The notes under the pieces are model-generated. The model was not told where the DNA came from. It saw only the letters and a list, made by a program, of their open reading frames with translations, and did not search any database. 64,000 nucleotides of DNA from Erpobdella octoculata (lineage: Eukaryota > Annelida > Clitellata > Hirudinida > Erpobdellidae), in NCBI GenBank assembly GCA_963978895.1, contig OZ022240.1:15737217-15801216 (forward strand). The letters are read 5' to 3'. Made by a program: the position numbers and the translations under genes. This document shows positions 43,366-55,613 of this stretch, in pieces. The stretch's first letter is position 1, and each line of letters opens with the position of its first letter.

Positions 43366-43570
43366 AAAAACAAATAAACACAAATGTGGAAAACTGTAAG
43401 GCAATGCATGAATTTTTCTATTTTTTAATTTAAAACAATAGAACAATGAACAAAGATATAATTATATTATCTAAATGTGTGAAAATTTTTAACAAAATTC
43501 AATTATTTTGAAACCAGTCTCGTAAACATAACAAAATGTTCAGTGAATTACGTATTAATGATAATCTGCG

Positions 43571-43737
43571 CGGGATCATCGCAACTGATCCCAGGACAAC
43601 TGATCCCAGGACTACTGATCCCAGGACTACTGATCCCAGGACAACTGATCCCAGGACAACTGATCCCGGGACAACTGATCCCACGGACAACTGATCCCAC
43701 GGACAACTGATCCCATAGACAACTGATCCCATATCTG
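43571..43737. repeat. Minisatellite, CAACTGATCCCAGGA units
   Basis: About ten 15-18-bp units of GGACAACTGATCCCA. The reverse complement unit forms the array at 44487-44656 on the other side of the (ATGT)n tract. Confidence 0.92.
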
Positions 43738-43807
43738 CATCATTTTATATTTCACAGTTTCTGCAATCAATAAACTGATATTAACATACATAATTTCCGA
43801 TTTCTGT

Positions 43808-44256
43808 TTGTATGTACGAATGTATGTGTATGTATGTATGTATGTAAGTATGTATGTATGTATGTATGTATGTATGTATGTATGTATGTATGTATGTATG
43901 TATGTATGTATGTATGTATGTATGTATGTATGTATGTATGTATGTATGTATGTATGTATGTATGTATGTATGTATGTATGTATGTATGTATGTATGTATG
44001 TATGTATGTATGTATGTATGTATGTATGTATGTATGTATGTATGTATGTATGTATGTATGTATGTATGTATGTATGTATGTATGTATGTATGTATGTATG
44101 TATGTATGTATGTATGTATGTATGTATGTATGTATGTATGTATGTATGTATGTATGTATGTATGTATGTATGTATGTATGTATGTATGTATGTATGTATG
44201 TATGTATGTATGTATGTATGTATGTATGTATGTATGTATGTATGTATGTATGTATG
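43808..44256. repeat. (ATGT)n microsatellite, about 450 bp
   Basis: Almost uninterrupted from about 43850. Long peptide-like frames in it are artefacts. Confidence 0.98.
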
Positions 44257-44486
44257 GAAAGGAGTGAAACGATGAAAAGTAATACGAACTTGTCAATTTC
44301 ATTTCGACTGTATATCGTGCCCTCGTGCGCTTATACTAAATATTATTTCTCCGTTTACTAATTGAAGTAGCCAGTATCATTATCACCACCACCGTTGTCG
44401 TATGCAGCCAGCCATAGTAAGCTGGCTACGTAAGCATCATCACCACCATTGTCGTCAAAAAATGAGTTAAAAAATGAGTTGCTTAT

Positions 44487-44656
44487 GTCTATGGGATCAG
44501 TTGTCCATGGGATCAGTTGTCCATGGGATCAGTTGTCCTTGGGATCAGTTGTCAGTGGGATCAGTTGTACTGGGATCAGTTGTCCTGGGATCAGTTGTCA
44601 TGGGATCAGTTGTACTGGGATCAGTTGTCCTGGGATCAGTTGTCCTGGGATCAGTA
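44487..44656. repeat. Minisatellite, TGGGATCAGTTGTCC units
   Basis: About eleven units of 15-17 bp, inverted relative to 43571-43737. Confidence 0.92.
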
Positions 44657-44917
44657 GGCACTAACCCAATCTGCGCCTGTCTGCTATAAGCCCAGCAGTT
44701 GAAAATAAACTTTCGCATGGAACTGTGGTTGCTGGAGTTGCTTAATATCTCATAGCAATTGATGCCAACCGAGGATTTGCACCCCTGAGAGGATCAGACT
44801 CCATTTCAGTCCGAGGTTCGTTTCAATACTTAGTGACTTTATTCTGAATTAGAGCATCAACTTGAACCGGCTCAGATAGATTGATAAAATCTATATATAT
44901 ATAAAAATGAATGTTTG

Positions 44918-44951
<34 letters not shown>

Positions 44952-45047
44952 TGTATGTATGTATGTATGTATGTATGTATGTATGTATGTATGTATGTAT
45001 GTATGTATGTATGTATGTATGTATGTATGTATGTATGTATGCATGTA
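44657..45047. other. Short unique stretch and (ATGT)n tract
   Basis: 44657-44905 shows no gene. From 44906, AATGAATGTTTGTATATATG leads into about 120 bp of ATGT, the target site of the pogo/Tigger element. Confidence 0.7.
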
Positions 45048-45897
45048 TGTATTTTTTCGCATATAGCGCGCGTACGCAGATAACGCGCCCCCGCAGATAA
45101 CGCGCGTTTGTATGAAAGTTTGGGATAACGCGCACACGAATATAACGCGCATATGTATGTAAATTCTGGTATAACGCGCGCACGCATATAACGCGCGTAA
45201 CTTAACAAGTTTTGTAGAGGTGGGAAGTTGATTGCAAGATTTGAAACAGACAGAGAAACAGACAGACAGAGAAACAGACAGACAGAGAAACAGAGACGAC
45301 GAGTTAATAAAAGCATTGGTAGAAAGCGTTTTTTCCTATTTAAAAATGGCAGATGGTTAGTTAGAGTAAACGGTTCCTCACGTTTTAAGTTTTAACAAAT
45401 TATGGCTTATTTGTTATACGAATGTCCATAATTAATGCATGACTCCATCAAGACATTTCTCACATAGCCGAAAGAAAAATTATTTTCTTTTATTGGTTAA
45501 CAAAAATGTGCTATTTTAAAGAATTTTGTTTATTTATATTTGTATATACGTTATTTTAAAGTTTCAAAAATAAATTATGGAACATATTTGCATTAAATTT
45601 TTTCTGCGTATTTTGTTTGAATGATTAATTATTTCAAACTGTAGAAATTACGATGAAGTAGACTGATGAGAAAGTGCTTAAATTGATCAGTGTTTTCAAA
45701 GAAAATCCGAATTCTTATGACATAATAAAAGGTTCATTATATTATAAGCCAGTAAAAAAGCCAGTAAAAAAGCGGCTTGCAGTTAAAACAATTGCATAAA
45801 GCCTCGGAAGTGCTGCTAGTGTGCTACAAAGTATTTTATGCTAATTATAAATGGTAAATTACACTACCTGCCGCTTTTTTGTTTTATTATAATACGT

Positions 45898-46065
45898 TGT
45901 AATAATTTATAGTCCTTTACACCAGGTGTTTTAAGACTGTAATGGCTGTATGTAGGAAGCACCTAAGTACTTCCTGTCGTAGATCATAATTTGATCCTTT
46001 TAACTTTTCCCTCCTCCTTTCTCCAGGCTTGGGACTGGCTTGCAAAAACAAGGCGGAGTTGATTA
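45898..46065 (-). mobile_element. RTE-like SINE unit (inverted)
   Basis: Inverted copy of the units at 63.69-64.0 kb: on the minus strand AACTCCGCCTTG...GCAAGCCAGTCCCAAGCCTGG, GGAGGGAAAAGTT, ACAGGAAGTACTTAGGTGC, AAACACCTGGTGTAAAGGAC. The CCAGTCCCAAGCC...GGAGGAGGG block resembles a conserved segment of RTE-type LINEs. Nested in the pogo/Tigger element. Confidence 0.7.
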
Positions 46066-46595
46066 TAATACGTTTGAAGTTTTGGACTTTTGTTCACGTA
46101 ACCCCCACCGTAGCGTCTCTAATCTTTGATTGGTTGCAAGTTTGCTAAGCTCCACCTTTAATCCAATTACCTACACCAATAAGCTTACCTATTAATGAGT
46201 TAAAAAAGTATTCTTGGATTCAGCTCAGTGTGTTCACTTTATTCAATGATTCGTTCTTTTTGAGTTTGTGGATATCTATACGTGTAGCGTTAATTTCTTT
46301 ATCGTACTAAGTTGTAGTTGATACATTTGTTCCTTTCAGTAAGCTCGACATCGCAACAATTTCAAGGTAACTGCTTAAACTTTGTTATGGGGAGGCATAC
46401 ACTCGTTTTAGGCTAATTTTTAAATTTAGCGGTTAACCATTTGCACATCTTAAAAGCTTAAATTTATTTTTATACAAGTAGGTATTTTAAATTTTCTGAG
46501 TACCTAATGCATTGAATAACATTTATAGTTTGACTTGCTAAAATGTGAGTTGCAATGTATCTGCATATCTCTTTAAAGAATTTAAAAACAGAATC

Positions 46596-47937
46596 ATGCC
46601 AGGAACTCAACGAAAATCCCACACTAGCGATTTTAAACTGAAAGTTGTTGCTAGAGCGGAGGACACGAGCAACAGAGAAGCAGCACGAGAATACAATGTT
46701 GGCGAGTCTTCCGTTCGTGAATGGAGAAAAATGAAAGACGAGCTTAAGGAGATGAGTCCTCGAAAACGTGCCCGTCGTGGACCCACTGCCAAGTGGCCTC
46801 AGCTGGAGATCGATTTAAAACGGTGGATTCTTTCACGTAGAGAAGAAAACCAATCAATATCAACTAACGCTGTTCAGATTAAAGCAAGGCTTCTAGCCTA
46901 TGAACATGAAATTGAGGGTTTTACCGCAAGCTTTACGTGGATCTCCAAATTCATGAGAAGAAACGGATTATCAATCAGAACAAGAACAACAGTAGGGCAG
47001 AAACTTCCAGAAGATTGGGAAGAAAAATTATTAAATTTTAAAGAATTCGTCTCAAAGGAGATATCTGAGATGGGTCTCTCACCGTTGGATGTTATAAACA
47101 TGGACGAAGTTCCATTGTCTTTTGATATTCCACCAACAAGGACTATAGCACCATCAGGTGCAAAGACTGTTGCGATCACAACTACTGGACACGAGAGGTC
47201 TTGCTTTACTGTTGTCCTTGCTTGCACTGCCAGTGGATCAAAACTAAAACCATTGATTATCTTTAAGAGGGTAACAATGCCTCGCGAAAAATTTCATCCT
47301 GACGTTGTTGTAGTTTGCAATAAAAAAGGCTGGATGAACAGTGACGTAATGAAAATATGGGTAGATAAATGTTTCAAGGCCAGGCCAGGAGGATTTTTTT
47401 CGGCAAAGTCATTGCTGATTGCTGACGCAATGACTGCACATAAAGATCAAAACGTTCAGAGTCACTTAAGACTTAAGTCAAATTGGAGCTCACATAGCAA
47501 TTATACCTGGTGGCCTTACCTCCAAATTACAGCCACTTGATATAGCAGTTAATAAACCGTTTAAACAATTTATCAGACAAGAATGGGACGAATGGATGCA
47601 GTCTGGGGAACACGACTTCACGCCTTCGGGACGACTGAAGAGAGCATCTTACTCCGAAGTGTGCAAGTGGGTGGCTTTGGCTTGGGAAAAGATAACTCCA
47701 AATACAATTTGTAATGGATTTAAGAAGGCTGGGATTTGTTATCAGAATAACGAAACAGATTCAGCCACCAGTGAAACCGGAGAAGCGGACAAAGACGACG
47801 ACTACCATTTCTCATCCAAACTTGAGAAAAAGCGTCTGCTTGCTGCCCAAAAACATGATGAACTCAGTGACAATACCTCTGAATTTGATGGTTTTGAAGT
47901 TTTAGACGACGACGACGAAAAGCCGGCAACATTGTGA
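46596..47937 (+). pseudogene. Pogo/Tigger transposase (DDE_1, CENP-B type), one frameshift
   Basis: From ATG 46596: a psq-type helix-turn-helix (HTSDFKLKVVARAEDTSNRE...YNVGESSVREWRK), a CENP-B-type second HTH (AKWPQLEIDLKRWILSRREE...FTASFTWISKFMRRNGL), then the DDE domain with INMDEVPLSFD and LLIADAMTAH. Near 47475-47490 one base is lost or gained; the other frame then carries IPGGLTSKLQPLDIAVNKPF, which holds the third catalytic Asp, and continues to an acidic C-terminus (stop at 47935). Everything else is open, so decay is slight. Such enzymes cut and paste the element at TA sites in the nucleus; related genes have been domesticated (CENP-B, POGK, JRK). Confidence 0.88.
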
Positions 47938-48302
47938 AGCAAAAACATTTTAACTATAATTTTGTGGCTGTGTTTATAAATCAACATAAACTTTTATTCA
48001 TTTGTATGGTGTGTTTTCGTGATTTTTTTCCAGAATTTTTCATTTGTGTACTTTTTGTTTTTGTTTTTTCTCCCATTTCATCGATTTAAAAAAAAGAGTT
48101 TTAGCACCTCTTCAAGAGTATACACATAAAACGTGCTAGAGAGGTGTGCCTATAACGCTAAGGAAGTAAAAACGCATATAACGCGCACACGCATATAACG
48201 CGCTAAGGGGTCCATGCTATGTAAAACCGCATATAACGCGCACACGATTATAACGCGCCTTAGGAGAGCGCGGTATGTAAAAACTTCACGGTAAAAAAAT
48301 AC

Positions 48303-48663
<361 letters not shown>

Positions 48664-48950
48664 AAGTAAGTAAGTAAATCTTTATTAACCAGCCTGACAA
48701 TGACGCACAGCGGTTTACATTTAAATAATAATAAAAAAAATAAGAATTAAATAAAAATGAATACAATCGACAATCTAAAGTTAAAGACTTAAAATAAAAA
48801 TCTAAAAACTTGTTTTTATCAGAGATTTAATATAGAGTTCGGCATTGTTTAAGTTATTTTGAGTTATTTTGAGTGCAGCGATCTATAGATAAAAGTTTTT
48901 CTAAGTAAGGAATCGGCATGGGGAATTACTCTGTCGTGAGCTCGAGGACG
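48664..48950. other. Non-coding stretch between microsatellites
   Basis: Starts AAATCTTTATTAACCAGCCTGACAATG after (AAGT)n; could be a retroelement 3' end, but no coding sequence supports this. Confidence 0.35.
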
Positions 48951-48953
48951 AAG

Positions 48954-49710
48954 GTGGGTGGGTGGGTGGGTGGATGGATGGATGGATGGATGGATGGGTG
49001 GATGGATGGATGGATGGATGGATGGATGGATGGATGGATGGATGGATGGATGGATGGATGGATGGATGGATGGATGGATGGATGGATGGATGGATGGATG
49101 GATGGATGGATGGATGGATGGATGGATGGATGGATGGATGGATGGATGGATGGATGGATGGATGGATGGATGGATGGATGGATGGATGGATGGATGGATG
49201 GATGGATGGATGGATGGATGGATGGATGGATGGATGGATGGATGGATGGATGGATGGATGGATGGATGGATGGATGGATGGATGGATGGATGGATGGATG
49301 GATGGATGGATGGATGGATGGATGGATGGATGGATGGATGGATGGATGGATGGATGGATGGATGGATGGATGGATGGATGGATGGATGGATGGATGGATG
49401 GATGGATGGATGGATGGATGGATGGATGGATGGATGGATGGATGGATGGATGGATGGATGGATGGATGGATGGATGGATGGATGGATGGATGGATGGATG
49501 GATGGATGGATGGATGGATGGATGGATGGATGGATGGATGGATGGATGGATGGATGGATGGATGGATGGATGGATGGATGGATGGATGGATGGATGGATG
49601 GATGGATGGATGGATGGATGGATGGATGGATGGATGGATGGATGGATGGATGGATGGATGGATGGATGGATGGATGGATGGATGGATGGATGGATGGATG
49701 GATGGATGGA
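48954..49710. repeat. (GGAT)n array, about 750 bp
   Basis: About 185 GGAT units, almost perfect, with a few GGGT units at the left. All frames stay open (apparent 250+ residue proteins), which is an artefact. The right border coincides with the outer end of the gypsy-2 LTR. Confidence 0.99.
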
Positions 49711-49829
49711 CACGATACCAGACTGTGTGTTGAATGATCTTTATTACCACAGCCATGCTAATCAGCTATACAACCAAAGATAAGAAATACACTGATAATA
49801 ATAAACATAGACAAATCAACATATGTTAC
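49711..49829 (-). repeat. Gypsy-2 3' LTR
   Basis: On the minus strand starts TGTAACATATG after the purine tract AAGAGGGAGA (49830-49839), contains AATAAA, and runs to about 49711 against the (GGAT)n array, which blurs its outer end. About 120 bp, similar in size to the gypsy-1 LTRs. Confidence 0.8.
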
Positions 49830-49864
49830 ATCTCCCTCTTATACAATTCATTCATTTTGTAATC

Positions 49865-50400
49865 CCTGAACCTGACTGGAAGACATAAGGTTCAACCACT
49901 ACGCGTCTTCGTGATGAATGGAGGAGTATTTCGGGCACTGGCTATATCTGGTGACTGATTCGGTAATGCTATTGGTGAGTCTGGCATCTGTTGTAAATCC
50001 CACTTATTTGCATCTAACACTGGCATGTTTGGGGTATTCACTCAGTAGCTTGATATTGCCTGCTTTTGTTCATACACTCTTTGAAGCATGAAATATGTGC
50101 TATTCCAGCGAGTTGTAACATCTTGTGCATCTTCATCACTTTTGAAGTCATCTGGCAAAGGTTCACCTTCAAGTCGGTCTTCTTTCGTTCTAATAATGTC
50201 TCTCCGGTTTCGTCTTATAGTGGATCCATCTTGAGTGCTGACCACGTAAGAACGAGGAGTAGAGTGTGCTTGCTTTACAACACCACGCACCCAGCTTCCG
50301 TCATGTTGAACACGCACCACATCACCTTTCTTCAACTCAGGAAGTGTCTTTGACTTTCTGTCATAATAAACTTTTTGTTGATTCTGCCTGGCTAACAGCT
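49865..50400 (-). pseudogene. Gypsy-2 Pol C-terminus with an hAT transposase segment
   Basis: KKGDVVRVQHDGSWVRGVVK and RSYVVSTQDGSTIRRNRRDI are the usual Pol C-terminal domain. After an acidic stretch (DDFKSDEDAQ) the same frame reads DVTTRWNSTYFMLQRVYEQK, then QAISSY and a stop (50043-50041). TRWNSTY.ML.R..EQK.AI is a hallmark of hAT-family transposases and foreign to gypsy. Past the stop, gypsy-like sequence resumes (NTPNMPVLDANKWDLQ, and one frameshift later VVEPYVFQSGSG, the usual end). So about 80 bp of hAT sequence seems to be inserted in the Pol tail. Confidence 0.75.
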
Positions 50401-51828
50401 TATTTTTGCATTTGCTAGATTCGGCTTGAAATTTTTTTCGAGTACAGGAATCTTAGTTCTTAGGGATCGACTCATTAGCAATTGAGCAGGGCTAACATCC
50501 AATCCTGCCAGAGGAGCATTTCTGTACTGTAGCAAAGCTATATAGGAATCGGTGTTACTATCCCTTGCTTTACGTAGTAGGTTTTTAACTGTTTGAATCA
50601 TACGTTCCACCTGACCATTCGATTGGGGGTATCTTGAGCTAGATGTTGTGATGGTAAAATTCCATTCTTGTGCAAAAACCTTAAACCGTCTACTCGAAAA
50701 TGGCATGTTATCTGATATGATTTCTTCCGGAGTTCCATGTCTAGAAAATATTGATTTAAGTTGCTGAATAACTGAATCTGCCGTTTTGTCTTTTAATGTT
50801 AACACTTCTGGATAGTTTGAAAAGTAATTCACAACAAGAAGGAAATCTTTACCTGAAAAGTGAAAAATGTCAACTCCTACTTTTTTCCATGGTCTTTGAG
50901 GAATTTCATGTGGTATCATTGGCTCTGGTTGTTGCTTTCTTCTATATGAATTACACACAGAACATTTAGCAATCATTTGTTCAATTTCCTTTGACAAACC
51001 TGGCCAATATAAACAGGAGCGTGCTGTAGCTTTTGTTATTTCAATGCCTAAATGTCCTTCATGCAACAAAAACAAAATTTCTCTTCTCATTGTTCTTGGT
51101 ACAATTAGTTTTCTTTCATGAAATAATATTCCCTCTAGTTCATAGATATCACTAGCGATCATTTGAAATTTCTTTAACTGTATTGGAAGTGGTTTGTTGT
51201 TTTTTGGAAAACCCTCTTTAATCCAAACTTTCAATTGTTTAAGTTCAATATCTTTATCAGTTTCAGTTCTAAACTGTTCTAGTTTTGAGTCGCTAGCAGG
51301 AAAATCTTGTAAAATGCTGTGTACCATAACTTCAATGTCTTCTTGAAGTTCTTCATCTTCTAAACTGTGTCGCTTAGTCGTTGCCCTGGAGAGTGCATCT
51401 GCTATGTGCATCATGCTACCAGGCAAATATTTTAATTCAACTTTAAATTTCAATAACCTCAAAAGCATTCTTTGCAGTTTTGGGGATGACTTATGAAGGG
51501 GTTTCTTTAAGACATTTTCTAACGGCTTGTGATCAGTGTGAACCAGTGTTTTTGTTCCATAAATATATTGTGAAAACTTTTCACAAGCAAAAACAACTGC
51601 AAGAAGTTCTTTTTCAATCTGAGCAAATGGTGATTCTGTATCACTGAGCGATCGAGATGCATACGCTACAGGCTGATTATTTTGAAGTAATACAGACCCG
51701 ATCCCTGTAGATGAAGCATCCGTTTGTATGCAAATCTGTGCCTTGGGATCAGAAAACTTTAACACTGGAGCTATCATTATTGAATCTCTAACCTGATTAA
51801 ATGCTGATTGGTGTTGCTTGTTCCACAT
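50392..51828 (-). pseudogene. Gypsy-2 RNase H and integrase (open frame)
   Basis: 478 codons without a stop. RNase H: QICIQTDASSTGIGSVLLQ, FAQIEKELLAVVFACEKFSQ, VHTDHKPLENVL. Integrase: HEGHLGIEITKATARSCLYWPG..C..C zinc region, then VGVDIFHF, IISDNMPFSS and QSNGQVERMIQ, so all three catalytic residues (D, D, E) are intact. Ends at NFKPNLANAKISC; the C-terminal domain follows in another frame. Called a pseudogene only because the full Pol frame is broken on both sides. Confidence 0.88.
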
Positions 51829-51840
51829 CCACTCTATGTT

Positions 51841-53030
51841 CTATGGCAAGTAATTGCCATCAGTCATCATCGAGAAATTAGGTATGAACTTTGACATGTA
51901 TGTCACCATTCCCAAAAATCTTTGCAGACTTTTTCTGTCCCTTGGGGTTTGTATATCTACAACTGCATTGACTTTCTCTGCGTCTGGAGCAACACCCTCT
52001 GCTGAAATGTTATGACCCAGATACTTGACATTAGACACTTGTATCTGTAATTTTTCTTTGTTGAACCATACATTGTATTTTCTAGCCTTTTCCAAGACCT
52101 TCTTGAATATTTCATCCTGTTTTGTTTTGGATTTAGCTGCAATAATCAAGTCATCAAATACAACAAAAACTCCTTCAATTTCAGCAAACAATTCAAAACT
52201 TTTTTTTTGGAAAACCTCTGGAGCTGACGAAATTCCGAACGGGAGTCGGCAAAACGAATATCTTCCAAATGGTGTGTTGAAGGTACAAAGTTGAGAACTT
52301 TCTTCATCAAGTTTGATTTGCCAAAAACCATCTTTCATATCAATGATACTAAAGACTTTCTTACCATGGAGCTTTGGTGAGATGCCTTCACAGGTTGGAA
52401 TTGAAAAGTGTTCTCGCTTGATTGCTTTGTTCAAATCTCTAGGGTCTAAACAAAGTCGTAAAGACCCATTTTTCTTTTCAACAATCAGTAAACTATTTAC
52501 CCAGTCAGTTGGTTCATAATATCGTATCGTATTTTAATAATTTCTAACTTGACCATGCTGTCCAATTTACTTTTCAATTTTGGTTGCAACGCTAATGAAA
52601 CTCGTCTTGCTGGGTGTATCACTGGTGAAACTGTTGAATCTGTTACTATATGGTGTTGACCAGGAAGGCAACGAACTCCTCAAATTCATTTAACAATTTT
52701 AGCAAACTTTTGTTTTCAGATTTTGCCTCAAGAATATCAATTCTGCAAATAAGATTTAACCTGCAACAAGAAGTCAGCCCAATTATTGTTGCTGTAATAG
52801 GCTCTATAACAAAAAATTTCAGATCAGCAGTCTCCTCAGTTGTCTTTACTGAATGTAACTCTCCCTATCGGCTGAATCTTGTTGTTGCCAAATGCCGCAA
52901 GAACTGTGTTTGTTTTTTGAATTTTTGTTTTCTGAGGTAGCTGCTCAAATATTGACCTACAAATAACATTTGCCTCGGCACCTGAGTCCAGTTTGCAAGT
53001 AATTTCTCTCCCACCTACAATCATGTTTTT
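51841..53030 (-). pseudogene. Gypsy-2 protease and RT
   Basis: RT at 52434-51841: KAIKREHFSIPTCEGI, FSIIDMKDGFWQIKLDEESS, NTPFGRYSFCRLPFGISSAPE and VVFDDLIIAA (catalytic DD), then the connection (VKYLGHNISAEGVAPDAEKV). A stop follows GNYLP. Upstream, 53024-52836 gives the protease with CKLDSGAEANVI (DSG). Frame breaks lie between 52436 and 52836. Confidence 0.88.
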
Positions 53031-53110
53031 CTTCCAACTTTTTGTATCATATAATCCAGACTTCTTTTTGACACTAACTTTGAATATGTTAGTTTCATTA
53101 AACTGCTTTT

Positions 53111-53735
53111 CTAACAGATCAACGCTGGTTTTTGAACTAGGTCTCTGGAAGTACTTTGTCTGTGATGCTTTTCACATCTGGCTAAAATGGTTAGCTTTGT
53201 TACATTTGAAGCAATTCTTACCAAATGCTGGACACTTTTCGGTGCATGTTTCCTGCCACAATTTCCACATCTGTCTCTGTCTTGGTCGTACAGTCCTTTT
53301 TTCTCCTTAGAGTGCATTGTTTTGCTTAGCAGTTCCATCTTCTTCACAGTTTATTATTTTTATCTGATTCTTTGTTGCCTCACTAGCTCGACAAATTTGC
53401 AACGCTTGAGTCAGTGACAGGTCTGGTTCCCTGTGCAGCCGTTCCTGTAAGCGATTATCGTTGCATCCCAGAACAACTCTGTCGCGAATAAGTCATTCTT
53501 CTTGATCACCAAAAGCACACGTTTTGGCTCGCAGACGTAGAGTTGTGAATAAGCGTCTATATTTTCTCCCGAACTTTGGGTTGTTTTCCAAAACTGAAAT
53601 CTTTCAAAAACCATGTTTTTTCTAGGGGAGCAATACCGGTGAAATTTACCTTTGACTTCATCTATCTTCTCCCTATCGTCTAGGGAATTAAAACTAAACG
53701 TGTTGAAGATGCGCAAGCCTTTTTGTCACTTTAAT
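53111..53735 (-). pseudogene. Gypsy-2 gag remnant
   Basis: 53716-53411 encodes capsid-like sequence (KFHRYCSPRKNMVFERFQFW, GENIDAYSQL). 53347-53111 has CGNCGRKHAPK and a degenerate second Cys/His cluster, the zinc-knuckle region out of frame. The N-terminal part of Gag is missing. Confidence 0.75.
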
Positions 53736-54142
53736 TTTATTTAAAAAAAGGAGAGATGACTTTTCAGATAAAAGATTTCTGATAACAACTTTTTACCATA
53801 TATATTTTGTACGGATTGATTTTTAGATTCTACATTTTGCATTCACATTTTACCCACGTTCGTGGGGTGGGTGGTAGTCATAGATATCTATGGTGGTAGT
53901 AGTCCCGATCCCGAGTAGTGAAGTCGTCGTGGTCGTATTACTATTTACTATTGTTCGAACACAGGTCGCAGCAGTTTTTTGTTTTGTTATATTATATACT
54001 GTTGATATCTCGGCATACGAAATTAGCAGGTTGGAGGGTTTTTTGTGGTTAACAATTTCAAAGCGTTTTGTGTAAGTGTGTCGGCATTATATTCATAATA
54101 TCAATATTAATAATAAGCATAAGCCTTCTCAGCATAATAGAC
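53736..54142. other. Non-coding, no gene seen
   Basis: Includes a (GTAGT/GGTGG)-rich patch at 53.88-53.95 kb. Nothing else recognised. Confidence 0.35.
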
Positions 54143-54235
54143 GTTCAGATAACGTGTGTGAAGTTAGCCTCGAGGCTGGCAATGCTAATTAAAAAAAAAA
54201 AATTGCTTGCCATGGGGCTGTGCTATACATTGTTG

Positions 54236-55613
54236 GGGCAATACCGAAGATCCTGCCGTTGTTGAATATTCAGCTCCGCCCCCAGGCGGAGATTATTTTA
54301 TTAAAAATATTTAGCTCCGCCTATTTTATTAATAATATTTAGCTCCGCCTAAAAGTTTATTTGGCGCTTACTATACAATGTAATTTGTTTAGTTTTATAA
54401 TATACGTGTATATATTTTTAAATTAAATAAATTGTATTATAAAAATTTAAGATTCTGTCAGCATAGACAAAAGCGCAATTAATATCTCATCGACTACCTT
54501 CGTTAATGATATGGTCATATGCTAGGCCGACAGTTGATGGGTTTTCTTGCCAACTAGCAGTTTCTTATCTACTACTCTTATTTTTGTAATGGTCATATAC
54601 TCAAAAAATAAATGACTTGACATCTAGCAGTTTCTTATCTACTACTCCTTTCATAATGGTCGTATACTCGAAAAATAAATGGCTTGAAAACTAGCAGCTT
54701 ATAAAACGAGACCAGGCAACTGTAAAATGAGATATATAATAGTCATAAGCTTGATCGACATTTTGTGATTACGAGATACTAACTATAGTAGTTTATAAAT
54801 TGTTGAATGCTGAAAATAGCACAGAGACCATTGAATCTTGTTTCACAGATTTGTTTGGTATAACCTGGCCCTGTAAAATAAATTTGTTACTTTTGTTTTG
54901 TTTCACTTTAATTCTAGGTAAATTTTTTTGTTATGATTTTATGTTATGTTTATTTTCTTGTTCTATTAAAATGTTATGTTAATTTTTATTCCCCTTTCTC
55001 TTTTATTTTTTGTCCCTGCTCCGATCAATTTTTGAGCGAAGACAAGGTGGTGCAACCGTACGTTACGCCACGAGATTAAAGTTCTAAAATTATGTTTATT
55101 TTCCCCAATTTCTGGAGTGTGTTGACACTGAACACGAAAAAACTTGTAAACAAGAATAGAAACATTTATTGGGCAAAAAACATGTGTTAGTAATAATATT
55201 TATTTGCAAAAACTATACAGGATAATAAGTTCTAAGGCTCTACACCCATCGGCAGTAGCACTCCTTTTCGCCAGTTTCATTTGTGTCTGACACAACTGAC
55301 AGAATTTTATCCTCGCTGAGGCCGTGCGTCATAGCCCATCCCACAGCGTCATCTTCCACATCTTTATTTAATTTAGTAGATAATATCCCAGTAACGTCAG
55401 GATAATTTTCGGCCATGATAAAACAATTTGAGAAAATGAAAACCATAGAATAAAATTATTCGTGTTCACTTTTAAATTTATAGCCAAGGTTTGTGGGTGG
55501 AGCTGATTATTATTAGTAGTTGGCGGCCTGTCAATCATGGACATCACGTGCCTGCCAATCATTGCTTGTTTATCTCATTAACTCCGGTAACGGCAGGATC
55601 TTCGGTATTGCCC
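54236..55613. mobile_element. TIR element nested in the MULE-like left arm
   Basis: Ends GGGCAATACCGAAGATCCTG and its exact inverse. Flanks repeat as CATTGTTGG (54228-54236 and 55613-55621; 7-9 bp depending on how the shared G/C are assigned). The right arm of the host element shows the empty site. 1.38 kb. Inside: several CAGCTCCGCC.. motifs at 54.27-54.35 kb (AGCTCCGCCT-type repeats) and one short minus-strand frame at 55446-55240 (MAENYPDVTGILSTKLNKDV...). No transposase recognised. Superfamily open: MULE or Merlin-like by target length. Confidence 0.8.

Larger units (their letters stand above)
49711..53735 (-). mobile_element. Gypsy-2: Ty3/gypsy element, 5' part missing
   Basis: Minus-strand order gag (53.7 kb), protease, RT, RNase H, integrase, LTR (49.8 kb). 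Protease, RT, RNase H and integrase motifs are well preserved with few frame breaks. A 3' LTR and polypurine tract are present, but no matching 5' LTR is found between 53.7 and 54.15 kb and gag starts abruptly, so the 5' end is truncated. Confidence 0.92.

Noticed and set aside
43781..44361. Long frames of repeated MYVC and YIHT
   Set aside because: Translations of (ATGT)n, open in all frames; same for 44.82-45.32 kb.
44700..44830. Possible tRNA-like or SINE promoter (GGTTCG word)
   Set aside because: No A box at the right distance and no cloverleaf could be folded by eye.
48901..49783. 270-residue frames of repeated HPSI and GWMD
   Set aside because: Translations of (GGAT)n; no independent coding evidence.
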